Program-made: the position numbers and the translations under genes | From: Azospirillum endophyticum | GTDB lineage: Bacteria > Pseudomonadota > Alphaproteobacteria > Azospirillales > Azospirillaceae | Assembly: GCF_016595245.1 (NCBI RefSeq) | Contig: NZ_JAENHM010000059.1 | Span: 1 to 64,000 of the forward strand | Direction of reading: 5' to 3' | DNA: 64,000 nucleotides | Notes under the pieces: model-generated | Told to the model about the DNA's origin: nothing | Databases searched by the model: none | What the model saw: only the letters and a program-made list of their open reading frames with translations | Shown: positions 42,400 through 51,475 of the stretch, piece after piece | Layout: every line of letters begins with the position of its first letter | Position numbering within the stretch: the stretch's first letter is position 1

Positions 42400-43776
42400 T
42401 CAGCGCGACTCCTTGTCGGCGCCGCCGGTCTGGCCGCGGATGTCCTGGGCGCGCAGCCAGCCGGGCGACCCGGCGGGCAGCATCTTTTCCGCTCGCTCCG
42501 CTTGGGCCTTGGCCATCGGCATGTCGCCTCTCGCCAGCGCCTCCTCGGCGGTGGCGTAGGCGACCATGCCGTCGTTCTTCTTCATGCTCCAGGCCTGCGC
42601 CGTCAGCCGCCACAGGAAGGCCGATTGCGCCTTGCCCTTGGACGCGATCTGGAGATTCTTCAGCGCCTCGTCCGCCAGGCGGGGATCATGCTGTTCCAGC
42701 AGGGAATGGGCGAGGGAGACGCGGATCGTTCCGGCATCGGCCCCGGCCATCTCGATGGCCTTCCGGTACGGGGCCACCGCATCCGGCGCCCGGCCGGTCT
42801 GCAGCATCAGGTCGCCCTTCATCTCGTAGAGGTAGGGGTTCTTCGGCTCGTCGGCGATCAGCCCGTCGACCAGCGGCGCCGCCTGCTTGACGTCGCCCTG
42901 GCGGAAATAGGCATAGGCGCGGCCGTAGCGGGCGGCCGGCGAGGGATCGTTCGCCTTGTAGCGCTGCAAGGCGCCGCGCGGGTCGAGATAGCCGTAAAGC
43001 TTGGCCTGGACGCGCCGCAGGTCGGCCTCCGTCGCCGACGGCAGCTGGGCGTTGCTGTAGCGGGAGCGGGCGACGAAGGCCTTCACCGCATCGATGCGCT
43101 CGCGGGTCAGCGGGTGGGTCAGGCGATAGCCGGCGTCGCGGTCGTTCATCAGCGGATCGTTGACGCCCAGCTTCTCCAGGAAGGTCTCCATCCCCTTGGC
43201 GGAGATGCCCGACTGCTCCAGGAAGGAGAGGCCGGCCTGGTCGGCCGAGGCCTCCTGCGTGCGGGAGAAGGACAGGTAGTTCCGCTCCGCCAGATGCTGG
43301 CCCAGCATGACGCCGGCCGCCCCGGCCCCGGCATTGCGCGAGGCCAGACCGCCGGCGATGCCAAGGCCCATGCCGAGCAGCGAGGCGAGGAAGGCGTTGT
43401 CCATCGCCTCCGCCCCGCGCACCAGATGGCCGCCGGCGATGTGGCCGGTCTCGTGCGCGATGACGCCCAGCAGCTGGTCGGCGTTGTCGACGTCCAGCAG
43501 CAGCCCGGTGTGGATGAAGATGTTCTGGCCGCCGGCGACGAAGGCGTTCACCGACGGGTCGTTGATCAGCAGGATCTGCACCGATTCCGGGTCGATGCCG
43601 GCAGCCTGGAAGATTGGCCGGGCCATCTTGCGGATGATATGGTCCGTCTCGGCGTCGCTGAGGATTTGCATCTCCGACCGGCGCTGCGCGCTCGCCGGTG
43701 GCGCTCCCCACACCAGCGACATCAGACATACGGACATGATGGCGACGACCGAAACCAGCCTGCTGGGCTTGCGCAC
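42400..43776 (-). CDS. BepA-like M48 zinc metalloprotease with TPR tail
   Basis: 458 residues. A signal peptide (cut after ASA, 30) precedes an M48 domain with HETGH (108-112); the third zinc ligand is Glu in TQEASADQAG. A helix-rich TPR tail (about 290-440) completes the BepA layout, a periplasmic protease/chaperone that keeps the outer-membrane assembly machinery in order. The GTG at 43776 is chosen because GGAGG lies 8 bases upstream and the signal peptide starts there; longer frames upstream overlap the divergent gene. Confidence 0.9.
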   Translation of the reverse strand: MRKPSRLVSVVAIMSVCLMSLVWGAPPASAQRRSEMQILSDAETDHIIRKMARPIFQAAGIDPESVQILLINDPSVNAFVAGGQNIFIHTGLLLDVDNADQLLGVIAHETGHIAGGHLVRGAEAMDNAFLASLLGMGLGIAGGLASRNAGAGAAGVMLGQHLAERNYLSFSRTQEASADQAGLSFLEQSGISAKGMETFLEKLGVNDPLMNDRDAGYRLTHPLTRERIDAVKAFVARSRYSNAQLPSATEADLRRVQAKLYGYLDPRGALQRYKANDPSPAARYGRAYAYFRQGDVKQAAPLVDGLIADEPKNPYLYEMKGDLMLQTGRAPDAVAPYRKAIEMAGADAGTIRVSLAHSLLEQHDPRLADEALKNLQIASKGKAQSAFLWRLTAQAWSMKKNDGMVAYATAEEALARGDMPMAKAQAERAEKMLPAGSPGWLRAQDIRGQTGGADKESR

Positions 43777-43843
43777 CGTGACGACCTCCGGCTTTGAACA
43801 GCGGACCCCCGCGCGCGACCGGCGGAGGCCGCGACACACTCGC

Positions 43844-45163
43844 TTGCAAATCTGGCAACGGTTGGGCGCGGTTGCCATAGCTGCATCACTGCTTTCGGGC
43901 TGCGTCAACACCAAGTTCAAGACCGACGCCACGGTGCAGAGCTTCGTCGTCGCCGACGAACCCTATGCCGCCGGCGTCGGGCGCGACATCATCGCCCAGG
44001 GCGGCAAGGCCGGCGACGCGGTGGCGGCGATGGCGCTGGCGATGACCGCCACCCTGCCGTCGCGCGTCGGGCTGGCCGGCGGCGGCGTCTGCGTGCTGTT
44101 CGACGCCGCGTCGAAGAAGGCGCGCACCATCGATTTCCTGCCGCGTCCCGCTGGGGCGGGCGGCGTCGCCATGCCGGCGATGGCGCGCGGCCTCTACGCC
44201 GTCCAGGCCGCCGCCGGCGTGATGCGGTGGGAGCAGGTGATCTCCCCGGCGGAACAGCTGGCCCAGTTCTCCCCCGGCCTCAGCCGCGCGCTGGTGCAGG
44301 ATCTCGGCGCCTTCGGCGGGCGGCTGGCGCCCGACTCCGAGACGCGTCGCCGCTTCTTCGGGGCCGGCACTCCCGCCGTCGGCGCGATGATCGGCCAGCC
44401 GGAACTGGCCGCGACCCTGTCGGTCCTGCGGCGGCAGGGGGTGGGCGCCTTCTACAACGGGCCGCTCGCCGCGACGGTCGCCCAGGGCGCCGGCATCGAC
44501 CCGGCGCAGCTGCGCGCCTACCAGCCGCGTGTCGGCGGCACGCTGACCGTGCCCTTCGACATCTCCGACCTGCATGTTCCCGACCTGGACGAACCGGAGT
44601 CCGGTGCCGCCCTGATCCAGGCCTGGAAGGCGGTCGCATCGCTGCCGCCGGCCGAGCGCGCCACCCATGCCGCGCAAGTGCTCGGTGCCACCGGCAGGGG
44701 CGCGACTGCCGCCGGGGCCGGGGTCATGGTGATCGACGTGGACGAAAACGGCGCCGCCTGCGCCTTCACCCAGGGGGCGCCCTTCGGCACCGGCCGCGGC
44801 ATCCCGGGGACCGGCATGCTGGTGGCACAGGGCGTCGATCGCGGCGGTTTCGGCGCGCCGGCGCTGATCGCCAACTCCATCATCGGCCGCACCCTGTTCG
44901 CCGGCGTCGGCACCGCCAATGGCGACGACGGCCCGGCCGCCGGCCCGGCGGCGCTGCTGTCGGTTGCCCTTCCGGCCGGGCTGGAGGACAAGTCCACCGC
45001 CCCGCAGATCCAGGCCGCTCGTCCGCAGTCCATTCCCGGCCGCGTCAGCTTCGTCGGCTGCCGGGTTTCGGTGGAGGACGGCGTCCGCTATTGCCAGGCG
45101 GCGAACGACCCGCGCGCGGGCAGCCTTGCGTTGACCGTGGAAAGCGAACGCAAGCGGGAGTGA
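43844..45163 (+). CDS. Degenerate gamma-glutamyltransferase-family lipoprotein
   Basis: 439 residues from the TTG at 43844, giving a lipoprotein signal with lipobox LLSGC (Cys20). Alternative starts are GTG 43778 and ATG 43739; both overlap the divergent protease gene start. The body is GGT-like (GLAGGGVCVLFDAASKKARTIDF, GLYAVQAAAGVMRWEQVISPAEQLA). Where GGT has the processing/catalytic threonine (TTH before SVVD) this protein has GAG before VMVID, so the nucleophile is missing, and it is shorter than the usual near-570 residues. It is probably a non-catalytic binding or scaffold protein at the membrane. The aminotransferase gene follows after 41 bases. Confidence 0.75.
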   Translation: MQIWQRLGAVAIAASLLSGCVNTKFKTDATVQSFVVADEPYAAGVGRDIIAQGGKAGDAVAAMALAMTATLPSRVGLAGGGVCVLFDAASKKARTIDFLPRPAGAGGVAMPAMARGLYAVQAAAGVMRWEQVISPAEQLAQFSPGLSRALVQDLGAFGGRLAPDSETRRRFFGAGTPAVGAMIGQPELAATLSVLRRQGVGAFYNGPLAATVAQGAGIDPAQLRAYQPRVGGTLTVPFDISDLHVPDLDEPESGAALIQAWKAVASLPPAERATHAAQVLGATGRGATAAGAGVMVIDVDENGAACAFTQGAPFGTGRGIPGTGMLVAQGVDRGGFGAPALIANSIIGRTLFAGVGTANGDDGPAAGPAALLSVALPAGLEDKSTAPQIQAARPQSIPGRVSFVGCRVSVEDGVRYCQAANDPRAGSLALTVESERKRE

Positions 45164-45204
45164 TCTCGCCGGAAAACGGCGTGGCTTAAGACAGTTAGAG
45201 ACGG

Positions 45205-46374
45205 ATGATCATGAGCAAGCAGCCCAAGGTTTCCAAGCGGGGCGCCATCCCGCCCTTCTTCGTGATGGAAGTGATGCGTGCCGCGGCCGAGCGCGAGGCC
45301 GCCGGCCTGGAGGTCCTGCATATGGAGGTGGGACAGCCCTCCAGCGGCGCGCCGAAGGGCGTGGTGCAGGCGGCGGCCACCGCGGTGGTCGGCACCGACC
45401 CGCTGGGCTACACCGGCGCGCTGGGCATCCCGCCGCTGCGCGCGGCCATCGCCAAATGGTACAAGGAGCGCTACGGCGTCGACGTGCCGGAGCGGCGGGT
45501 GGTCGTCACCACCGGATCGTCGGGCGCCTTCCAGCTCGGCTTCCTGGCCGCCTTCGATCCGGGCGACCGGGTGGCGATGGCGTCGCCCAGCTATCCCGCC
45601 TACCGCCACACCCTGACCGCGGCCGGCGTCGTTCCGGTGGAGCTGCCGACCGGGCCGGAGCATCGTTTCCAGCCGACGGTGGAGTTGCTGGAGGCGCTGG
45701 ACGAGCCGGTGCAGGGGCTGATCGTCGCGAGCCCGGCCAACCCGACCGGCACGATGCTGAGCCGGGAGGAGCTGACCGCCCTGTCCGACTGGTGCCGCGC
45801 CAACGGTGTGCGCATGGTGTCGGACGAGATCTACCATGGCCTGACCTATGGCACCGCCGCGGTCACCGCGGCCGAGGTGAACGACCAGGCGCTGGTGGTC
45901 AACAGCTTCTCCAAGTATTTCTCGATGACCGGCTGGCGGCTGGGCTGGATGATCGTGCCGGACGACCTGCTGCGGTCGGTCGAATGCCTGGCGCAGAACC
46001 TGTTCATCTCCGCGCCGACGCTGAGCCAGGTTTCGGCGGTCGCCGCCTTCGACTGCACGGAGGAGCTGGACGGCCACGTCGCCCGCTATGCCCGCAACCG
46101 GGCGCTGCTGCTGGAGGAGCTGCCGAAGGCCGGCTTCACGAAGATGGCCCCGGCCGACGGGGCCTTCTACATCTATGCCGACGTGTCGGACATGACCGAC
46201 GACAGCGAGGCGCTGGCGAAACGGATCCTGGAGGAGACGGGCATCGCCTGCACCCCCGGCATCGATTTCGACACCGCCCGCGGCCGGCGGTTCCTGCGCT
46301 TCAGTTTCGCCGGGTCGGAGGCGACCATCGCCGAGGCGGCGCGGCGGCTGATCGCCTGGAAGGCGGGGCTTTAG
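45205..46374 (+). CDS. PLP-dependent aminotransferase, class I/II
   Basis: 389 residues. Pyridoxal phosphate binds Lys237 in NSFSKYFSMTGWRLGW; Asn179 in SPANPTG and Asp207 in SDEIYHG contact the cofactor. Family resembles AspC/AlaA-like enzymes acting on aspartate, alanine or aromatic amino acids. Likely co-transcribed with the degenerate GGT gene (41 bases). The stop TAG is part of palindromic repeat D. Start may also be the ATG two codons later (45211). Confidence 0.92.
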   Translation: MIMSKQPKVSKRGAIPPFFVMEVMRAAAEREAAGLEVLHMEVGQPSSGAPKGVVQAAATAVVGTDPLGYTGALGIPPLRAAIAKWYKERYGVDVPERRVVVTTGSSGAFQLGFLAAFDPGDRVAMASPSYPAYRHTLTAAGVVPVELPTGPEHRFQPTVELLEALDEPVQGLIVASPANPTGTMLSREELTALSDWCRANGVRMVSDEIYHGLTYGTAAVTAAEVNDQALVVNSFSKYFSMTGWRLGWMIVPDDLLRSVECLAQNLFISAPTLSQVSAVAAFDCTEELDGHVARYARNRALLLEELPKAGFTKMAPADGAFYIYADVSDMTDDSEALAKRILEETGIACTPGIDFDTARGRRFLRFSFAGSEATIAEAARRLIAWKAGL

Positions 46375-46480
46375 ACCCCCACCTAACCTCCCCCGCTGGG
46401 CGGGGGAGGGACTGCCGCGGCTCTCCCGGATCAGTACCAGTTTCCTCCCCCGCCCAGCGGGGGAGGATTAAGGTAGGGGG
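46371..46480. repeat. Compound palindromic repeat, copy D
   Basis: TTAGACCCCCACCTAACCTC, inner hairpin CCTCCCCCGC/GCGGGGGAGG, spacer, then the mirrored right arm ending GGATTAAGGTAGGGGG. It begins in the last codons of the aminotransferase, whose TAG stop (46372-46374) lies in the conserved TTAGACCCCC. Located between convergent genes. Confidence 0.85.
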
Positions 46481-46506
46481 GTTAACTCCGCAAACACTCA
46501 TCCCCT

Positions 46507-47244
46507 TCAGAACAGATGCTGCCCGCCGGTGATGAAGGTCTCCGTCCCCGTCACATAGGCAGAATCCGGTCCGCAGAGATAGAAGATCACCGCGGCGACA
46601 TCCTCCGGCGTGCCCATGCGCTTCAGCGGGATGCGCGGAATCAGCACGTCGTATTCCGGGCCGGTCATCGCGGTCTCGATCTCGCCGGGGGCGACGGCGT
46701 TGACGCGGACGCCGATCTCGGCGAACTCCACCGCCATTTCGCGGGTCAGACCGGACAGTGCCGCCTTCGAGGTCGAATAGGCCGAACCGGCGAAGGGATG
46801 CACCGAATGGCCGGCGATGGAGGTGACGTTGACGATCGCCCCCTTCGCCCGCGACAGCGGGGCGGCGAAGCCGCGCGCCAGCACCAGGGCGGCGAAGAAG
46901 TTCAGCTCGAACACCCGGTGCCAGCCCTCGATCGAGCCGTTCAGGCAGCCGAGCCGTTCCTTGATCGGGGTCTTGGGCGAGATGCCGGCATTGTTGATCA
47001 GGGCGTGCAGCGGCGCGCCGTCCAGCGCCTTGTTGGCCTCCTCGACGAAGGCGGCGCGGCTGGCCGGGTCCGACAGGTCGGCCGGGATATGGTGGGTCCA
47101 GTTGGGATCGCGCCGGCAATGGGCCGGCACATCCTCGCGCGAGCAGGAGATCACGCGCCAGCCTTCGTTGCTGAACCGGGTGACGGTGGCGTGTCCGATA
47201 CCCCGGCTGGCGCCGGTGAGAATGACGACTTTGCGGTGCGGCAT
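46507..47244 (-). CDS. Short-chain dehydrogenase/reductase
   Basis: 245 residues of the classical SDR family. NAD(P) binding TGASRGIG (10-17), NNAG (88-91 region), and the catalytic Tyr and Lys in AYSTSKAAL are visible; Ser in VTSIAG completes the set. Likely a ketone reductase or alcohol dehydrogenase; the C-terminal GGQHLF is a common family end. Substrate unreadable. No linked pathway genes. Confidence 0.92.
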   Translation of the reverse strand: MPHRKVVILTGASRGIGHATVTRFSNEGWRVISCSREDVPAHCRRDPNWTHHIPADLSDPASRAAFVEEANKALDGAPLHALINNAGISPKTPIKERLGCLNGSIEGWHRVFELNFFAALVLARGFAAPLSRAKGAIVNVTSIAGHSVHPFAGSAYSTSKAALSGLTREMAVEFAEIGVRVNAVAPGEIETAMTGPEYDVLIPRIPLKRMGTPEDVAAVIFYLCGPDSAYVTGTETFITGGQHLF

Positions 47245-47534
47245 GGGGGCTGCGCTTCACGAATGATTGCGGTCGGCGGGGAAGCGGACACCCTGGGAAT
47301 GGCCTCGGGAGATCCGGATGCGGGAGGCGGGCGCTCCCGATCCGCCGGTGGTCCACCGCCTGCGGCGATCCTACCCGCCGCCGCCCCGCCTGTCATCCGC
47401 CGGCGCGGACGACCCCTGCGTTGCGTCGGGCGCGGCCGAACGACGCAATCGCCGGCCCGGCCCATCGCCGTCCATTGACGTTGCGTCCGGCAGTTCCAAC
47501 CTTGGCGCAATCCCCGCACCGACGGAGCCAGCCC

Positions 47535-48749
47535 TTGCCGCGCCAGCCCTTCCGTCCCGCCGCAGCCGCTCCGCGCCTCCACTTCGCCGCGCTGACCGCC
47601 GCGGTGCTGTCCTTGACCGCTCCCGCCTGGGCAGCGGACGCCGGGCGCGTCGGCTGCCTGCCGCCCGGCGCCTGGGCCGACGGCACCGGCGCGGCGATGG
47701 AGCCGGTGCCGCTGCTGCGCCGCCTTGCCGAGGCGCCGGTGGTCCTGCTGGGAGAACAGCATGACAAGGCCGACCATCACCGCTGGCAGCTCCACACTTT
47801 GGCCGGGCTGCACGCGCTGAACCCCGATCTCGCCGTCGGGATGGAGATGCTGCCGCGCCGGCTGCAGCCGGTGCTCGACCGCTGGGTGGCGGGAGAGATG
47901 ACGGAGGGCGAGTTCCTCAAGGAGACGGACTGGCGCACGGTCTGGGGCTTCGACCCGCAATTCTACCTGCCGATCCTGCAATTCGCCCGCCTGCACCGGC
48001 TGCCGGTGGTGGCGCTGAACGTGGACCGCGCGCTGATCAGCCGCACCGCCCGCAACGGCTGGGCCGCGATCCCGGAGGCCGACCGCGAGGGCGTCGGCAC
48101 ACCCGCCGCCCCGACGGCGGCCTACCGCAGCCGTCTGATCGAGACGCTGGCGGCGCATGACCGGTCGGAGGCCCGCTCCGCCGCGCCCGACGATGCTGCC
48201 AACAGTGCGGCCACGCGCTTCATCGAGGCGCAGGGTGTCTGGGACCGGGCGATGGCGGAGAAGATCGCCGAGACCCGCCGGACCACCGGCCGCATCGTGG
48301 TCGGCATTCTCGGCGAAGGGCATGTCGCCGGACGGGAGGGGGTGCCGCACCAGCTGGCCGATCTCGGCATCGGCGACTCCGCGGTGCTGCTGCCCTGGGA
48401 TGCCGACCGCGGCTGCGACGAACTGGACGGCCGCATCGCCGATGCCGTCTTCGGCCTGGGGATTGGGAGGGAGGATGCCGAACCGCAGCGGCCCAAGCTG
48501 GGCGTTCAGCTCGAACCCGGCCCGGAGGGGATCGTCGTGGGAACGGTCGGCGACGGCAGCGTGGCCGCGGCGGCCGGGCTGCGCATCGGCGACCGCATCC
48601 TGATCGCCGCCGGCCTCCCGGTGCGCGCGCCGGCCGATCTGGTGGCGGTGATCCGCCGTCAGGCGCCCGGCACCTGGCTGCCTCTGACCATCCGCCGGGA
48701 CGGGGCGGAGCGGGAGGTGGTGGCGAAGTTCCCGGCAGAGGTCCGGTAG
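47535..48749 (+). CDS. ChaN-like haem/iron-binding protein with C-terminal PDZ domain
   Basis: 404 residues. A signal peptide (cut after AWA, 33) is followed by a ChaN-type domain (Tiki/EreA-like fold): LLGEQHDKADHHRWQ (71-85), VGMEMLPRRLQPVLDRW and later GILGEGHVAG. ChaN relatives bind haem at the outer membrane. The C-terminal about 85 residues (PKLGVQLEPGPEGIVVGTV onward) form a PDZ-like domain, an uncommon addition. The TTG at 47535 is chosen because GGAG precedes it and the signal peptide starts there; the 290-base gap upstream holds no gene. Confidence 0.85.
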   Translation: MPRQPFRPAAAAPRLHFAALTAAVLSLTAPAWAADAGRVGCLPPGAWADGTGAAMEPVPLLRRLAEAPVVLLGEQHDKADHHRWQLHTLAGLHALNPDLAVGMEMLPRRLQPVLDRWVAGEMTEGEFLKETDWRTVWGFDPQFYLPILQFARLHRLPVVALNVDRALISRTARNGWAAIPEADREGVGTPAAPTAAYRSRLIETLAAHDRSEARSAAPDDAANSAATRFIEAQGVWDRAMAEKIAETRRTTGRIVVGILGEGHVAGREGVPHQLADLGIGDSAVLLPWDADRGCDELDGRIADAVFGLGIGREDAEPQRPKLGVQLEPGPEGIVVGTVGDGSVAAAAGLRIGDRILIAAGLPVRAPADLVAVIRRQAPGTWLPLTIRRDGAEREVVAKFPAEVR

Positions 48750-48758
48750 CCTGCGACG

Positions 48759-48774
48759 GCGGCCGTCCGGCCGC
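48759..48774. terminator. Hairpin between convergent ChaN-PDZ and Nudix genes
   Basis: GCGGCC-GTCC-GGCCGC in the short gap, ending at the Nudix stop codon. A T-run is absent; possible two-way terminator. Confidence 0.3.
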
Positions 48775-49367
48775 TACAGCATCGTCTCCCACCGTGCCAG
48801 CGCATCGGGCGTGGGATTGACCGCCGGGGCGCAGTCCGTCCGGCCGAGCCGCTCATGGTGCTCGCGCAGGGCCCAGACGACGGTCGGGAAGGCAAGCTCG
48901 CTCCAAGGGATGTCCTTCCAGGCGAACAGGCCGACATCCAGGCTTTCCGGGCCGGGCTCGACGTCGGGGGACAGCAGGCGGGCGCGGAAGATCATCTGGA
49001 CCTGGCTGATGCGCGGGATGTCGTAGATCGCCAGCAGATGGTCGATGTCGATGCGCGCCCGCGCCTCCTCCCAGGCTTCGCGGGCGGCGCCCTCGCGGGT
49101 GCTCTCGCGCTCTTCCATATAGCCGGCGGGCAGGGTCCAGAAGCCCTTGCGCGGCTCGATGGCGCGGCGGCAGAGCAGGATGCGGCCATCCTCCCAGGTC
49201 GCCACGGCGCCCACCACGATCAGCGGGTTCTGATAGGCGATGTAACCGCAGTCCGGGCACATCAGCCGTTCACGGTCCTCGCCGGGCGGGATGCCACGGA
49301 CGCGCGGCCCCCCGCAGTCCGGGGCGCAATCGGCGGGTTTGGCGTCGGTGATCTTCTCGTCTGGCAT
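48774..49367 (-). CDS. Nudix hydrolase with N-terminal zinc ribbon
   Basis: 197 residues. Four cysteines (Cys14, Cys18, Cys37, Cys40) make a zinc-ribbon-like start, then a Nudix domain with the box GYMEERESTREGAAREAWEE (82-101; Glu100/Glu101 bind metal). The last box glycine is not conserved. Zinc-ribbon Nudix enzymes of the NADH-pyrophosphatase side hydrolyse nucleoside diphosphate derivatives. ATG at 49367 begins MPDEKITDAK; upstream frame has no similarity. Confidence 0.9.
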   Translation of the reverse strand: MPDEKITDAKPADCAPDCGGPRVRGIPPGEDRERLMCPDCGYIAYQNPLIVVGAVATWEDGRILLCRRAIEPRKGFWTLPAGYMEERESTREGAAREAWEEARARIDIDHLLAIYDIPRISQVQMIFRARLLSPDVEPGPESLDVGLFAWKDIPWSELAFPTVVWALREHHERLGRTDCAPAVNPTPDALARWETML

Positions 49368-49516
49368 GCCATCCGATATGGCGCCGCATCCTTCGCTGGG
49401 CAAGCGGAGAAAGCGGGAGCCCGACCGTTGCGGCTCCCGTATCCGTTCGCGGCCTGTTCCAATTCGCGATTCGTTCCGATAGGCTGTCGCCATCTCTGGG
49501 GTGGGGGGGAGTCGGG

Positions 49517-50974
49517 GTGACGCAGTTCCTGGTGAACGGGATGGTTGTGGATGGCGTCTCGCTGGCGATCGGGCTGGCGGCCGGTCTGCTGCTGGGCGCC
49601 GCCGTCTCCTGGGCGGTGCTGCGTGCCGCTGCCGGCCGGGCGGAGGCGGCCGCAGCAGCCCTGCATGCGGAGTTCGCCACCCGCCTCGATCTCGCCGAAC
49701 GGATCGAGGACGATCTGCGCGAGGAGATCGAGGCGCGCGACCATCAGATCGCCCGCCTGCACGGCGAGGTCGCCGACGCCCGCGAACGCCATGCCCAGAT
49801 GTCCACCCGGCTGGAGGCCGAACGCACCGCGGCAGCGGAGAAGATGGCGCTGCTGGAACGTGCCCAGGCGGCGCTGGCCGACAGCTTCAAGGCGCTGTCG
49901 GCGGAAGCGCTGCACCAGAACAACCGCAGCTTCCTCGATCTGGCGCGGGAGACGCTGACCGGCTTCCAGGAACAGGCCAAGGGTGATCTCGACAAGCGCC
50001 AGACCGCCATCGCCGCGATCGTCGATCCGGTGCGCCAGACGCTGGAGGCGATGGACCGCCAGATCCGCGAATTGGAAAGCACGCGGGCCGGCGCCTATGA
50101 GGGGCTCAAGCAGCAGGTGCTGTCGCTGGTGGAAACACAAAGCGAGTTGCGGACCGAGACCGGCAACCTCGTCCGGGCCTTGCGGACGCCGGCGGCGCGC
50201 GGGCGCTGGGGCGAAATCCAGCTGCGCCGGGTCTGCGAGATGGCGGGGATGCTCGACCATTGCGACTTCGTCGAACAGGTGGCGGTCGACGGCGGCCGGC
50301 TGCGGCCCGACCTGATCGTCACGCTGCCCGGCGGCAAGACGATCGTGGTCGACGCCAAGACGCCGTTGGAAGGCTATCTCGACGGCATCCAGGCGGCGGA
50401 GGACCCGGCACGGCGCGACGGCATGATCCGCCATGCCCGCCATGTGCGCGAGCATATGAAGCAGCTCGGCACCAAGGGCTATTGGGACCAATTCGACGAC
50501 AGCCCGGAATTCGTCGTGCTGTTCCTGCCCGGCGAGAACTTCTTCTCCGCGGCGCTGGAGCAGGATCCGGCGCTGATCGAGGCCGGCATCGACCACCGAG
50601 TCATCCTGGCGACCCCGACCACCCTGATCGCGCTGCTGCGCGCCGTCGCCTATGGTTGGCGGCAGGAGCGGCTGGCCGACAATGCGCGTGAAATCAGCAT
50701 TCTCGGTGCCGAGCTGTACAAGCGGTTGGCCGACCTGGGCGGCCATATGGAGCGGCTGGGCGGGCAGCTGGACAAGGCCGTCGGCTGCTACAACAGCGCG
50801 GTCGGGACCCTGGAATCGCGGGTGCTGGTCAGCGCACGGCGCTTCCGTGATCTGCATGCCGCGCCGGAAGGGTCGGAGATGCCGCTGCTGGAGCCCCTGG
50901 ACCACAGCCCGCGCCGTCTGCAGGCGACCGAACTGCGCGCCGTGCCGCCGATCGAGAGCACCGCAGCCGATTGA
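49517..50974 (+). CDS. rmuC: DNA recombination protein RmuC
   Basis: 485 residues. One N-terminal membrane helix (VSLAIGLAAGLLLGAAVSWAVL, 14-35), a long coiled coil (about 40-170, rich in Ala/Glu/Arg heptads), then the RmuC nuclease-like domain: RGRWGEIQLRRVCEMAGM, LPGGKTIVVDAKTPLEGY (Asp and Lys of a PD-D/E-x-K-like site). RmuC limits recombination at inverted repeats. GTG start at 49517. Length normal for the family. Confidence 0.92.
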   Translation: MTQFLVNGMVVDGVSLAIGLAAGLLLGAAVSWAVLRAAAGRAEAAAAALHAEFATRLDLAERIEDDLREEIEARDHQIARLHGEVADARERHAQMSTRLEAERTAAAEKMALLERAQAALADSFKALSAEALHQNNRSFLDLARETLTGFQEQAKGDLDKRQTAIAAIVDPVRQTLEAMDRQIRELESTRAGAYEGLKQQVLSLVETQSELRTETGNLVRALRTPAARGRWGEIQLRRVCEMAGMLDHCDFVEQVAVDGGRLRPDLIVTLPGGKTIVVDAKTPLEGYLDGIQAAEDPARRDGMIRHARHVREHMKQLGTKGYWDQFDDSPEFVVLFLPGENFFSAALEQDPALIEAGIDHRVILATPTTLIALLRAVAYGWRQERLADNAREISILGAELYKRLADLGGHMERLGGQLDKAVGCYNSAVGTLESRVLVSARRFRDLHAAPEGSEMPLLEPLDHSPRRLQATELRAVPPIESTAAD

Positions 50975-51106
50975 CCGGCGCCGGTCCGAATTGCGCGACA
51001 TTTCGCCTCACCCGGGACGGTGCCCTGCCGCAGGTTGTCGACGCTGCGGTGCGGCGGCCGTGCTATCCATGCGGCCTCATAGTCGTCGATCTCATGGAAG
51101 CCACAG

Positions 51107-51295
51107 ATGACGGACCAGACCGGAACCGAGCAGACCGTCCGCTGCGAGCGCTGCACCCACCGCTATCCGGCTGCCGCCGAAGGGTGCCCGCGTTGCCGTT
51201 CGATTCGCCGGACCAATGCGGTGATCGTGGCGCTTCTGGTGATGCTGGTGATCCTCACGCTGGTCGGCTGGATCGGCACCTTGGCCCTGACGTGA
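51107..51295 (+). CDS. Zinc-ribbon membrane microprotein 1
   Basis: 62 residues. Cys13, Cys16, Cys27 and Cys30 form two CxxC pairs ten residues apart, followed by SIRR and one membrane helix (AVIVALLVMLVILTLVGWIG, 38-57). The N-terminus should face the cytoplasm with the zinc ribbon. It lies just before the PilZ chemoreceptor gene; a paralogue with the same Cys spacing lies just after it. No known family recognised; function unknown. A ribosome site is weak. Confidence 0.6.
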   Translation: MTDQTGTEQTVRCERCTHRYPAAAEGCPRCRSIRRTNAVIVALLVMLVILTLVGWIGTLALT

Positions 51296-51475
51296 CGACC
51301 CATCCGGCGCTTCGGCCGGCCGGTCCTTGCGCAGGCTTCGCACAATCCTGATGCAGAGCGCATAACGAAATATCATTTCTGTTTCGACCGATAATCCAGC
51401 AAGCTTTTTGCTTGTCACAATTGGTTTATTTTGAGAAGCAACCCCATGCCGTCGTTTTTGTGCAGGGGTCGCATC

